From Lagopus muta (taxonomy: Eukaryota > Chordata > Aves > Galliformes > Phasianidae): a DNA stretch of 64,000 bases. The number at the start of each line of letters is the position of its first letter. Position 1 is the stretch's first letter. Below are positions 12,901 to 24,600 of this stretch, in pieces. The DNA lies in contig NC_064443.1 of assembly GCF_023343835.1 (NCBI RefSeq), forward strand, positions 6,882,001 through 6,946,000, written 5' to 3'. The position numbers and the translations under genes were made by a program. The notes under the pieces are model-generated. The model saw only the letters and a program-made list of their open reading frames with translations. It ran no database searches and had not been told where the DNA came from.

Positions 12901-15882
12901 TTTGTGGCAGTTTCTAGTGCTATTTTACTGAGTCCTAGACCAGAATATTCATCCAGCTTGACAGTACCGCTGTGTTTTTAATCACAGAAATAATACAACT
13001 ATGTTGCTTTTCAGAAATAACCAGAAGAGAAGATTCAACTGCAGATGGTAAATACTAACAAGCAAAACAAGTTTTTCTTGTGAATGTGGTCTTTCAGCAT
13101 TCAGTTTTACTTAGCAGTGATAGCTATACCAGCTCCTAGGTACTTAGGTATTTTGTAAGTAAAAAGTAGAAGCTTTAAGAACAACTACTAAAATGTGTTA
13201 TAGTGCTTTGATAGGAGAAATACTGTGCAAAATATGATCTGATGCGAAGTTACCACGGTACTATTGCATGCAGGAGGCAGAGTAACACAACAGACACATA
13301 ACAGGTCTGAACATTAATTCACACAAGTTCTGTCACTACAAGTCTTCACATAGACAACCATGCAGAGGAACATCTGTGAGTTAAAGTAGTGCCATGCTAT
13401 GTTAACATTAATCATCATACTTGAAACTTTAAAAATACCAAGGTTGTTCTTACGTTCTTCCTCCTCTGTATTGACATAATTAGATACCCATAAGAGTAAT
13501 TGCCAGCTACAACAGTTCTTAATTTGGGAGGTGCAGAAATACTGTAATATTAGACCAAAGTAGATAGACTGATAACACTCATGTACTGATAATAACGAAG
13601 ATTGTTATACTGTTGTTTAAGTGACATCACAAATCAAACTGAAGCTCCCTTGTACCTTTGCTTTAGTTGCCCACTGTAATTCTGAGACCACGATTGCCCC
13701 AGACTTAACAGAAAAGACCTGGAGTTCTTTAAAAGCAATTTGGAATTATTAATTGAATAATGCTGTTTTTACAATTGCTACAGACCATTTGGAAAGTAGT
13801 TTGGGGAGCAATTTTAAAACTGCTAATTTGACCTCCCTGAAAAATTTGCAGCTTTTTCCTCTGAACAAACTTTTTTTTTAAAATATATTCTGCTCTCAGA
13901 TTCTTAGCTACAAAAAGGGAAAGAAACTTAAAATGCCTGAATTTCACAGTTACATTGCAATAAAAGACCTCTCTTTCTCACAGCATATGGGAACAAGAAC
14001 ATTCACCCTCAATGGTGGACAGTACGGTGGATGGGCATACGCAAGGATGGTAATTCTTTTTTTTAATTCAGCTGACATCAATCCCATTGAACATTAGACC
14101 AAGAATAAGTTTCCTAGCTCAAAAAACTTCTCAACTTGAATAGTTTGTTGAAGGTCATTGGGCCTTCTTGACAAAGGCCATTAAAGCTTCTCACATGACA
14201 AGCTGTATTTGTGATGTTGAGCTTACTGTATGAGACATCCCTCATGGAAGTACACTTTATTCACTGACTGATACACTAGAACCTCATGTGTACTCCTAAG
14301 GGAACAATGCCAGCAGTTGTGACCTAATTTCCCCTCTCTATTTCAGATGAATTCTTTCATTTTGTTATTCTTTGCTTCGCAATTGGAGCTTTACTAGTTT
14401 GCTACTACTACTACAAAGGTAAGGCAAGGCTTCAACAGAAGGTTAAATTGCTGCAGTCCAAAAAGTGCACAAAGCCAAACACCTATTTTGTTGTCTTAGA
14501 TTGGACAATTTCTCTTGGAATTGGTTTAATCACCTTTGCTTCTCTGGAAACCACTGGGATTTATTTTGGTCTAGGTAAGTATCTACAACAGCCAGTTCTG
14601 TACCAACACGATGGATACGAGGGCACGCAGTCACTGAACTACACAAGTAGGGAAAATGGCTACTGCTGAGATTCTTTAAATCGTCACCTAACCTGCCTGT
14701 CTCATTCACAATTACACAGCGTGGCTGAAAACAAACATGCCTCTGTGACACCGAAGGCAGATGTGGTTCGTGCTGGTCACAAGACCTTGAGTCACCTCTC
14801 TGGTAGCAAAGGCAGAATGCTGTGTTGCCATGACAACATGTCACTTTAGCAGGGAGGCAGTCTTTGCAGAATACAGTTCTTTAAGGGGCTGTGCACTTGA
14901 GCTGCCATTCATTCCCCCAGGACTGGGGTTGCTGAACACCCCAAGGATCAAATTCCAGCAGAACCTGGATCATGGCAGTTATTAAGAATTTTATATTTAA
15001 AAAAAAAAAAAACACACGAGAAAGATTCTTGGCTATCCCTAGGTATCTCAAAGGAAAGATGCAGACAGCAGCAAGGCATGGCTTTCAAACTGAGAACAGA
15101 AGCCTCTAAGTTTGTGCTACAGCTTTTGGTAGGTTGTGGATGGTTCAATGTGGAATTACACTTGTCACTACTTTGCTATCAGTGATGTCACAGACAGTGA
15201 TAAACAGTAATCTTAGGTTCCTTAATGGTACAACCGGCATTTGTTTGGCTTTAGCTGTTATTCAGTGTTTTGTGTTTTATGTTTATATCTGGCTTATCTT
15301 GGAAAAAAAATGTGTTTTCACAATTAGTGTATCGACTTCGGAGCGTGCTGGATGGTTTTGTTCCTCTGATCGAGAAGTTCAGGCCAACAGGTAACTGATC
15401 TTACTGCCTGCATTCCTAAGCCCCTAGACCTTCCTCATTAGGAAATGAGTGAAACTATTTTGGTTAACTCTCAAGATCAACGTCTCAAAATTACAATGGC
15501 ATCATTTCAATAAAAAAATAAAACATTACAGTCCACTATAGCTGCTGGATTTGGAAATTAATTATTCTTGACTCTCCACACGGCAGAGCATTTTCACATT
15601 TTTAATACTCTGCTCTGCTGGGGACTTCAACTATTCCCTGAAAATGTCTGAATTCAAGGTCTATAGCTCCATTTAAAATTGAGTGAAAGGGGGTGGTTTC
15701 TTTTTGCTGATTTTTTAAACGGGCTCCAGGCTCATGTCTAAGTTCATGAACACAAGAGCTGAGGAGTGCTGAGAAGTTGCAACAAGGGCTTACAGTCAAT
15801 ATGTGACACCGAATTTTAAACACAACAGTTTTGACAAGTCTTCTTTTTTCATCACCATGCAGGTATGAGGAAAGCTGCCTAA
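6906..15882 (+). CDS. TMEM40: TMEM40-like two-pass membrane protein with a CARD-like N-terminus (12 coding exons, 289 aa)
   Basis: The join is 6906-6954, 7522-7661, 8096-8249, 9644-9751, 10836-10889, 11761-11796, 13015-13047, 13984-14049, 14347-14418, 14500-14574, 15328-15390 and 15863-15882. All junctions have AG/GT borders and compatible phases, giving 289 codons and a TAA stop. Residues about 216-236 and 239-263 are two hydrophobic segments joined by a very short Lys-Asp turn. They are followed by a short basic tail ending MRKAA. This C-terminal block is what I recognise as TMEM40 from memory of the human protein. Residues about 30-106 are predicted helical and CARD-like; about 116-130 could be a short coiled coil; about 130-168 is an acidic, Ser-rich linker. 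Human TMEM40 is about 233 aa, so this model is longer, mainly at the N-terminus. Function is not established. The hairpin suggests both termini face the cytosol (inference). The first coding exon starts two bases before the ATG, so a noncoding exon 1 must lie upstream. Joining exons 1-3 to the TMEM40 exons is less certain than the C-terminal part. Confidence 0.72.
7522..7661 (+). CDS. TMEM40: TMEM40-like coding exon 2 (first half of CARD-like region)
   Basis: The exon has a TTTTTCCTCCCAG acceptor and a GTAAGT donor. It encodes an amphipathic stretch containing MNQSFWESLVKSLATTD, which fits the first helix of a death-fold domain. It enters in phase 1 and leaves in phase 0. Confidence 0.65.
8096..8249 (+). 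CDS. TMEM40: TMEM40-like coding exon 3 (second half of CARD-like region)
   Basis: The acceptor is TCTTTCAG and the donor GTGAGT. In the spliced frame it encodes LLNRCSVLPGGCAACLKAIE followed by a leucine-rich helix and VYQQL, the spacing typical of CARD helices 2-5. The plus-one frame of this exon is also fully open, so the reading frame rests on the phase match with exons 2 and 4. Confidence 0.6.
9644..9751 (+). CDS. TMEM40: TMEM40-like coding exon 4 (coiled-coil and acidic linker)
   Basis: This phase 1-1 exon encodes a Leu/Lys/Arg-rich heptad-like stretch (DEKLKLLKRLERNLML) followed by a Ser/Glu/Asp-rich linker. The acceptor is ATAACAG and the donor GTAAAA. An AATAAA hexamer sits at 9595-9600, about 45 bases upstream in the intron. 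Confidence 0.7.
10745..10800 (+). mobile_element. CR1 LINE 3' end fragment in TMEM40-like intron 4
   Basis: The segment TTAGCAGGGGGTTGGACTAG followed by GTGATCATAAGGGGTCCCTT and CCAACCCC is a CR1 tail lacking its terminal octamer repeats. It ends about 35 bases before the acceptor of coding exon 5. Confidence 0.85.
10836..10889 (+). CDS. TMEM40: TMEM40-like coding exon 5
   Basis: This 54-base phase 1-1 exon encodes an acidic segment (DSDEEDLGRHKTEGHLL). The acceptor ATCTATCCAG lies only about 35 bases after a CR1 fragment. The donor GTGGGA is modest. Confidence 0.62.
11761..11796 (+). CDS. TMEM40: TMEM40-like coding exon 6 (36-nt mini-exon)
   Basis: This phase 1-1 mini-exon encodes IPAEVVPYGDS after the split Gly codon. 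It is bounded by ATATTTCAG and GTAGGT. At this size the call rests on splice sites and phase, with no recognised homology. Confidence 0.5.
13015..13047 (+). CDS. TMEM40: TMEM40-like coding exon 7 (33-nt mini-exon)
   Basis: This phase 1-1 mini-exon encodes EITRREDSTAD. It is bounded by GCTTTTCAG and GTAAAT. The call rests on splice sites and phase only. Confidence 0.48.
13984..14049 (+). CDS. TMEM40: TMEM40-like coding exon 8 (juxtamembrane)
   Basis: This phase 1-1 exon encodes a Trp-rich juxtamembrane segment ending QWWTVRWMGIRKD, directly before the first membrane helix. The acceptor is TTTCTCACAG and the donor GTAATT. The ending resembles the sequence before the first TMEM40 helix as I recall it. 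Confidence 0.75.
14347..14418 (+). CDS. TMEM40: TMEM40-like coding exon 9 (transmembrane helix 1)
   Basis: It encodes DEFFHFVILCFAIGALLVCY plus three further Tyr and a Lys, a clear membrane helix. This is the strongest TMEM40 signature in the gene. The exon is phase 1-1 with a TATTTCAG acceptor and GTAAGG donor. Confidence 0.85.
14500..14574 (+). CDS. TMEM40: TMEM40-like coding exon 10 (transmembrane helix 2)
   Basis: It encodes WTISLGIGLITFASLETTGI followed by YFGL, a second hydrophobic helix carrying the SLET motif I associate with TMEM40. The intron before it is only 81 bases. The exon is phase 1-1 with a perfect GTAAGT donor. Confidence 0.85.
15328..15390 (+). CDS. TMEM40: TMEM40-like coding exon 11
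   Basis: It encodes VYRLRSVLDGFVPLIEKFRP plus a Thr, the conserved cytosolic segment after the second helix. The acceptor is TTCACAATTAG and the donor GTAACT. The exon is phase 1-1. Confidence 0.83.
15863..15882 (+). CDS. TMEM40: TMEM40-like coding exon 12 (stop codon)
   Basis: It completes a Gly codon and encodes MRKAA before TAA at 15880-15882. It matches the short basic C-terminus expected for TMEM40. The acceptor is ATCACCATGCAG. Confidence 0.75.
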
Positions 15883-16515
15883 GAGCATTTCAGAAGAATT
15901 CAACAAAACTCTCCTGCTTGGATTTATAGAATTAAAAGAACTGCTTTATCAGGCAGTCATAAAATCATAACAGCTAACACAAAGCACTGAAACGTTGAAC
16001 AATAGAAATATATTCAGTCCACTCAAAAATGAAGTTAAAACTGAAGAGATTTGTAACTCAGTTGAGCTCATAAAATTATTTAGATCCAAGTTTATATTTA
16101 ATTCTGCTCAATATAAGCATTTTTTTCCTTCCCTCCCACGTTTATTCACATTAAGTCCAGCCGTGGTGTATGAAAATCAACACAAAGACCTGTACTATTT
16201 TCAGCTGGTTCTGGATGTTTCAGTAGGAATCTTGGCACCAGAAAGCCACCTCCTCTTTACCCTTCTGATGCTGCAAGTCAGGCAGACACCAGCTGCCTGC
16301 TTACACAGTTGAGCCCCAGCAGTGCAATAGCACTGAAGCAGATTAATTTATTGTGGCAGAACTTAATATAGTGGGCATATAATGATTTCTCCCAGTGAAA
16401 GCTGGGCAAGATTTTACATGCAGTGACATAATGGTGCATTAATGAGGTTGTTAACAGCAGCAAATTTCATCTCTTTGAAGAGGAGAGAAATAAAATGTTT
16501 GGTTTGACCCACCCC
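15883..16515 (+). other. TMEM40: Probable 3'UTR of the TMEM40-like gene
   Basis: After the stop, the first convincing poly(A) signal on the plus strand is AATAAA at 16489-16494, followed by a GT-rich and T-rich stretch. No further open frame or splice site is required. The exact cleavage point is not visible. Confidence 0.45.
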
Positions 16516-18349
16516 CTTTTTTTTTTCCTTCTGATAAAATAGCTTATGGGGACATCATGCATTGCATAAAATACACTATAATATTTCAATTATTCTCTTT
16601 AGTTTTTAATCAATTGTATACATATGTAGGACTAATATAAAGCAAAGCAAAATCAAGCAGTTTACCTTCACATTTTTAGTAAAAACATGAGGTCTTCATG
16701 ACCATAGGGGAAGGCATCAAAATCAGACGGAATCATAAAACACGAAACTGTAAGAAAATGCAGATCTAAAAAGCCATCAGCCCTAACAGCCCAGCTTTAG
16801 TTCAGTGAAACATTTTCAAGCCTTGCTCAGAAAATTAAAAAGCCTACTTTTCAGGAGTGGTACTTAACTTTAAGCACCAATATCTATCATTCTTAAGTAT
16901 TGCAGTTCCTTCTGCACACCCATAAATATAAACAATTGCGTGCAGGCCTGTACGAACACAGCACAGCAGTTACCTAACATGTCAGGGATTAAATTAAGCA
17001 ATAAGGATAAATACAAGTTATTTTGTAATATTTATATTCTCATTTACATGTACATTATATTACATGTATACATAGAAATACTTTCTCACATCAAATTACT
17101 GTTGCTTTCAGTCTGCAAATAAAGTCTTGTTGAGACCAGTGTAGGACTGTTAGCGTACAACAGTTTTTGAGTGAACTGAAAACTATGTATACTGCCATCC
17201 TGCTCTCATCATTTGAGTTTATTTTTCTTTTTAGATGTCTCTTGTGCTGTGGCACAGTCAGAATGAGAAACATTTCTTCATATGAAATATGATTTCAAAT
17301 GTCCAAATGCAGTACTCAGCAGTCAAGAGAATGAAAACAACCAGAAGCTGTTAAGGGCAAAATCAAAGTGGAAAAACATTTTAAAATCACATAGTAGAAC
17401 TTATCGTGGGGAATGAACAACTACACCCAACAGAGAGCAGATCACATGAGAAGAATTGCTTCTATGTAAAAAGTAACTTACCCATTCAGCTGTATCCTCC
17501 TGGGTACTCTAAGAATTTCCTGATGTTCTTTCAGATTCTTCTTCAGTCCCTCTCAGCATTTTAAATATTTCTGCCTCCTGACCAAAGACAACACTGCCAT
17601 TCTGGTTTCATGCATCACCCCTGCTGCAGCAGTGCCAAGCATTCAAAAATATGATACAAGTTCCTACGAAGAGTTTCAAACTCCTTAAAAGAGCTTGAAC
17701 TTGTGTCAGCCAGCATTCCCCAAGTCCAGCAAATCCTTCTTGAGCTCCCAGCTTATCAGTCCTTTCTAGAGCTCTGCTGAGCATTCACCTCCCTCTATTG
17801 GCTCCCCAGTACAGGTACATTTCCTTCTAGTATGCTCACATTACCCAGACTTCTTCCTTTTTCTCTTTTGTTTGTAATGGATGTGAGGCAATGCAGAAAA
17901 CAGGAATACAAGAATGCACTAGCCACTGTCTTCCTGCAATACACATTCTGCTTTTCATTATCCAACAAGTAACATTTCTGTCCAGATGAGTTTTGGCAGC
18001 AAGAATTCTGGTTTTTGCCCAGCTCCCTTCAAGACAAAGTTTTAAATATTCAACAGCAAATTCAAGTTAACATTAAAAATCTAGGCTTCTATGCCCATCA
18101 TTCTAGGCTTCTATGCCCACTACCCAATTTCCTTGCTGAAGCTCAGGCCACTTAGAAATTCACTGAACACACAACCATTCCCACCCTAGAGCTTGCAGCA
18201 AGAGAAGTTAGCTGTAAAGTACAAAAAACTGCCTCTACAGTACGTACACAGCACTGCTGCCAACCAATGGCCAAATAATCTGAAGGTTTCAGTGACTGAA
18301 AGCATTCAGATGTTACTGCAGTATAAAAACCCACAGAAGAAAAGGAAAT
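16516..18349. other. Intergenic spacer between convergent TMEM40-like and TKT genes
   Basis: This AT-rich spacer separates two convergent gene ends. I see no coding exon in it. It contains a 22-bp-period tandem duplication at 18080-18119. Confidence 0.5.
18080..18119. repeat. Two-copy tandem duplication, 18-bp unit, 22-bp period
   Basis: The 18-base unit TCTAGGCTTCTATGCCCA occurs at 18080-18097 and identically at 18102-18119. The identity suggests a recent local duplication. Confidence 0.9.
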
Positions 18350-18479
18350 ACAGAAGGTTTAAGCTGGTATTTTTATTAGAACTCTACATAAAGCACCTTT
18401 GCCTGCCTTAAACTTTACAGTACTTCTCTGAACACTGTTGTTTTTTTTTTCTCTGCAACACAACATAAGATGCTTCAAA
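18350..18479 (-). other. TKT: TKT 3'UTR with poly(A) signal
   Basis: On the minus strand an AATAAA lies at 18377-18372, about 105 bases after the stop codon. This implies a short 3'UTR, as in mammalian TKT. The cleavage site is estimated. Confidence 0.6.
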
Positions 18480-18667
18480 CTACTCTGCATTTCTTGATTT
18501 GGACACTGCCACCTTAACAGCTTGCACAATGGCATCTTTGTCAATACCAAACATCTTCAGCAGCTCAGCTGACTTCCCACTCCGTGGTACATGAGATACA
18601 GCCAAGCGACTGACTGTGACACCAGGCTCACCCACCACTGCAGCACACACTGCTTCTCCAATGCCAC
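18480..18667 (-). CDS. TKT: TKT exon 14 (stop codon)
   Basis: It encodes residues 566-627, beginning [20 protein letters not shown] and ending [11 protein letters not shown] before TAG at 18480-18482. The last dozen residues differ from the human tail and make the protein four residues longer. Confidence 0.95.
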
Positions 18668-21600
18668 CTATGGAAAGAGATCAGACAGGACACAGATCTG
18701 TATGCTTTGACACGCAAAATATAGATTCCTTTATCAAAAGAGGAAAGTGAAAGACTTCAGGAGATCAAAGAGACCACTTTCTCCCCTTCTCCCTCCAATC
18801 CTCCCCCCTCCATTTATAGGCTCAGTGTTGTAATTGCTCTCTGAAAGGCAGACTGGTATTTAGAGACCATCTGGAAAGGAGAAATAGGGCTAGGACATCT
18901 GTCAGTGAGTCAGAGAAGAAAATTCAATACTCTAACATGCATTTTCTTTTCTGCCCATTGTCAAGTAAATAAAATTTTAAAGGCTTTTAAAAATTTAAGT
19001 ATGATCAGAAGATCTAAGCAAGTTAAATCTCCAACTCACATGTTTATGAGAAACATCTGTTGGTATATATATTTATAGATAGATATAGATATATATCCAT
19101 CCAAATCCCCCATTATGAAAAGAAAAACAATTCACATTTTGAAGATGTTTTGAGGACAATCAGCCTAACATTTCTGAAGTTCTTACAAATGGATGGTAAG
19201 AAACATAACCTCTAGAGGGACATAGAACTGGCAGGAAGCCCCCAGAAGTTCAGCATCAGCCAACTGAGGGCCAGTTTGAAAATATGTTTAGACTGAATAT
19301 TTACAAGCATACTTAACACTCCGAAAATCTTAATTCCTCCCAGGCTCAACAGCATTTACACACTCCATCTTTCTATGATGCCTATACTGATGCCACCAGA
19401 GAGCTTTCTGAGTTGCATTAATACATTCACAACCTCTGCTTAAAGTTCTGCTGAGACTGAATTACTGTTAGTCACAAGGACAATAGGTGCAACAGCAAAC
19501 TGTGGCAGTAAGAGAGATGCTGGAAGCAGGAATACTAGCAAAGAAAGCACAGGGCCAGTGTCAGCAGCATGTGCAGGAGAGACACCTTGATGCTGGTGTA
19601 TCCAGGATTGCACAAAGTTTTTCCCAGCTCAGGACAAACTGTGATTTAAGCAGACAACTTTAACCTCTAGCCAGAGGCACCTACAGTTGCTAAAATCAGT
19701 CTGATGTGGATTTGCAATTTATTCAGGCTTGTGACACGTGTACTCTTGACCTTTCTTGATTGCAGCATGCACAGAAAGCTCCATCAGTATAAATCACAGG
19801 TTCATCATCTCAGTGTGATGATGCTGCCATTTTGCAAGTATGCAGTAAAATATTTGTAAAGAGTTGAAAACCAAAATAAAAACTTATGAGGCACTGTGAC
19901 ACTTCTACCATCCATAATCTGGTAATATCAGCTCACTTCAGGATAGCATTCTGCTAATATCTGTTAATAAATAATAAATGTTAGCAAATATCTACTAACA
20001 CCAAAGTTCACAGATGCCTCTTCACTAATTTCTTCATCTCCTTCAATAGGAGCAAACCTGACGTTATTCACAGCAGCTGCTCACTGTTTACATATGGGCT
20101 CACCCTCACAAGGACATGTTAACACAGGCAAGCTCTTGAAAACCTGCGCAAAAAGGCATGTCAGAGAGCAAGAGGCAGTACAACAGCTGAGCAGATGATC
20201 AGCTCTAAACTGAGGTCCTGCAGAATCCTGCCAGAGATCAAAGGTCCTGGTGCAGAAGCCGGGGGATTTTATGGGCACTACTCTGCTTCTCTCAAGAAGC
20301 ATTCTATCTGAAGATTTATTTGGGAATCATCTTAGTATGTATTTCTTGTATGTACACATACATACACGCTTCTTACTCTCAGGTTAAGAACACTATCAAA
20401 TGCCAGCAACAGATTCTCAACTGGCCTATAAGCAGGTTATAATGAAGGAGTAAAAAGAAATCCAGTGAGGATATGTAATGATCTGGGGCTCTCCACAGGC
20501 TCTGATTTGTTCTTTTAGAAGAAAAAGACAACAGGAATGTGGAGAAGAAAGAAATTTATCCCAGAATGATTGCTGAAACTGTCAAACCTATCTATTTGAT
20601 TTCAAGTAACCTGGAAATCAAGCTTTTGGACACAGTGAAAGCTCAAATGGTCTCCCTTGCAACCTGTAACATATTGCAGACCAGTTGCTGTAAAGCCTCA
20701 CTGGGAACAAAGGAATCAAGACTCCACTTGCACCATGCATACAGAAGGGCACACAAAACTAAGTAAACCATAAATGCAATTCTGATTAACCTGTTACCTC
20801 AGAAAACTTTCAGCCTTGTCAACTTACAATCATAACAGCAGTAAAAAAAAAAAAAATTCTAAAACCCACTTCTTGTTTTAATTGAAGCATCAGCATCAGA
20901 TCTCATACTTCTCTCTTTTGATGCTCACAGGAGAAACTGCGAGCATCAAACCTTGGGGGTCTGCTCTGTACACTTTGACCCCCTAGGCTCTGCTTACCTT
21001 CATGGTAATGGTCCTCAACAGTGATGATTCTGCCTTTGGTTGCTCTTGCATTTTCAAGTATTGTCTTCTTATCCAGGGGCTTTATAGTGAAAGGATCAAT
21101 CACACGAATGAAGATTTTCTCTATAGAAGTAGAATGATGTTACTTACAACTTAGTCTTGGAGAACTTAACACAACAAAAGCAGTACAGGGAGTCCCTGTG
21201 ATTTTCTAGAGCGATTATGAAAACCATCAAGGTATCTGCACTAAGGGCATGCCTAACACACAATCTAATCAACTCTAAATCTGTTCATGTAATCCTGTGT
21301 ACATTCTCTCTTGGTGCTTTTGTGATACAGTAACATCCAACCACTTCACAGAATAAAGTGGGACAGAAAAGCCTTGGATGAGTGACTTGAGGTCACCATG
21401 AGTGCCTGTTAGCAAAGAAGTAACTCAAGCGGCCTTCCCATGGGCAAGAGCAGAATCCAGCCACCATGAAATCCTCCTTCTTCAGACTGACAGTCACTTT
21501 CATTTTTTTCCTCCCCCCCAGACCTTTCCTTTACCTCTAACTTTGCTGTCAAACAATTCTTTTTTCTTCTTCATCTGTAAGCATTCTGAATTCTCCATTG

Positions 21601-24600
21601 CAGGCTGACTACCTATCAGGTATGTTTATCTGAACTGCCCCAGCCTCTATCACAACATCCTTAAGAACTTGCATAAAAATCAGCATTTGTCCTGTTGTGA
21701 CAGGCAGATCCACATTACTCACTAAAGATACATACAAAATGGCTATGTTTTATAAGGAGCAGCAAGTTACTAGAGCTTTGGTCTGATCTTGGGCAGCAGA
21801 ATACTGAAGCAATCTTTATTTATGTTAAAAAGTCTGAGGTCAATTTCATGCTATTTAGCAACTATTCCAAGAAGATACTTCAACAGCTAAGAACTCTTGT
21901 AAGCAGGGGGAAAAACCCCTATTATGTTACAGTGACAGTTTAGCAATCAAAGGCTCTCTTGTGACCACTATATTTTAGGCATTAGACACTGTCTCTACAA
22001 TAAAAGTCTCTCTCCATTGTTTGTTATTCACCCTTCAAAATCATCCGTGCATTGCAAAGCATGGTGAGAGTAGAAAAAACAACTTCCATAGTGTCCTAAT
22101 TCTGACAGTTCAAGGTCATAAGAGTATCTTTCCACCTAGATAAAGCATGCAATGCTACCCCTAAGCCACAGGCAGCATTAATTGCATCACCTCTTACTAT
22201 TCGTAATCTCTTCCTGGGCGTAGGCCATTGACTCACAAATGGATTTTGCTGGTTTCTTTTGCATTTCACTTAAGGACTTTTATTTTTTCCGTGAGATAAC
22301 GTCAGTGTATTTGAGCTCTATCATTGGAGCATTACCTCCCACTCTAGCTAGAAATGTTCATTCATAAAGATCAGGTTAGCAGTGAGTCATATCTGCACAA
22401 CAGCAGATCCTGTCAGCAGCACTGGGCACACACCATGCAGCTGTACTTCGTTAACTGGCCCCAGCCTGATTTGATTCTCTTGTGTCAGTACAGCAGCTCA
22501 AGCTGACAGCACAGATCACTCCTGTTTCTTAAATGCTCCTTCTAAAATCCTGCCCACAGAGCACTTTCAGACAGGATGGCTTGAAGGAGACCTTTGATCT
22601 GACCAGTTTGGCAACTTCCATGGCTACTAAGGCTGCCAAACTAACTGAAATCTACTCAAGTAGGCAAGATCATCATACATATGGCATGCCATATTGTATC
22701 AGGCTAGCTGGTGACCAGCTGTCTGTAATATCTTCATTAGTTAATGTTTACCTATACAAAGGGTAAGCAGTTAGGTTAACCAGTAGTAATTTCTTTGCTG
22801 TGGTAAAAGACAAAGGAAAAAAAAATCTGATCACCTTTTCTCAGCTGCTCTGCTGCAGCCAGAGCCTCATGCAGGGTGACTCCTGCTCCTATCACAGTCA
22901 CTTGGTCATCCTTACTCTTCAGAATCACCTGCAAGACAGTGTTTCCACATTTTTCTATAATAAATCTTGGTGTTTCCAACCTTTCTAGAGATTTTATTTA
23001 AAAACTTATCTTTGGCTCTGGAATTTTTTAGAAGGAAAAGGATTTTTTTTTTCTTTTTACAGGAAAAACTTGGCATATTTTCTCTGATTCTGTTTGCAAT
23101 ACTTACCTTTGCCTGTCCAATATGGAAGTCCTCATTGTTGTTGTAAATGACAGGATTTTCAGGACGACTAGTTCTTATGAAACAAATGCCCTGTTTCCAC
23201 AGAAAACACAAGTTACAAAGAGACAAAGGCACTGATATTCCAATTTGTCCTTTCGATAAAAAAGCAGCAAAATTACTTTCTCTAATTGTCTGTTTTTAAC
23301 TCCTCAGTTTTACCTCACCTTTTCTTAGAACATGACAGTAACTTGCTGCTTTCTTTCCAACTCAAAGATCTTAACTTTTCTGTTCTTTTTAGGAAATGAA
23401 GAATCCTATTGAGTTAATTAGGATCTTAGAACTCTGCCATACATGTGCAAGCTTAACTTTATCAGCTTTAAAGTGAAAAAAATGCTCAGAGGAAAGCAAG
23501 CAAATGTTTTCTACCAGTTAATGTTCAGATGTCTTTTCAAAAAGAAGCAGTAAACTATAAAGCTATAAACTATATACCCTCATACTACTTTACATTCCTT
23601 TCTCTTTTTTCCTCTTTCCTCTTTTTTTCCATAGACCACACAACACATTTGTTACATACTAAACTTCTGCAACTAGCACAACTGAACTTTTTCAGGTTAT
23701 TTACTCCTTGCTCAAAGTAAGTTTCCATGGAAGCAAAGAGAAATATCAGTCAAGAAGATCTGACCCAGGTACTACCAAGGACATTTGGCTATTATTATGA
23801 GAAATTAGCTGAAATTAAATGACAGAAATCAGACAGTCACATATCCAGCTTCAGTCTTGATGTCACAGATATTACAGTAAGAGTGTACATTCATTAAATT
23901 AGCTAAAGACCAGCAGTACATCTGTCTCATTTCTGAGCCAATCTGATCCATGCTGAAACCATTGTGTAATCATTCACATTTTCCCAATGCTGGCTCACAC
24001 CATTGCACACTGTTCATTCAGCACAAGCCTGGACATAATGCTTGCTGCTTTCCATGCAACAAAAACACCCTGCTGCCATGCTGAAGCCTTCAAAGCAGTT
24101 TATTTGATAGAGACATGCAAAAAAAAAAAAAAAAAAAAAAAAAAAACCAAAAAAAACACCAACCAAAACATGCCATCAGCAACGAGACAAAACGTTCCCC
24201 AGTTCAAATACTGTGTTGCAAACCTTAGTGTTGGCAGCTATTTCCACTGCTTTTTCCGTGGCTACAGCATCACTGGGGTAAAAGACAGTGGCATTGGGAA
24301 TAGCTCGGAACATGCACAGGTCCTCCAGTCCCATCTGAGATGGCCCATCCTCACCTAAAAAAAAATTACAAGGTTACAAAATTAAGTGCACAGTCTGACA
24401 GTCATTCAGTACAAGGTTAATGAAAATCAGAAAAATCAGGCACACACAGGACATGCAAATCTACCTGCTTGAGAAAAGAATCATCTTCTCCTTAAACTTG
24501 GAACCATCTAAACAGTAAATAAAGACAGAAAGAGACTAAAAAGAAAGAGAATTGGGGTTACAAATAAAAAATGGAAAATAAAACGCAACAGTAAAACAAC

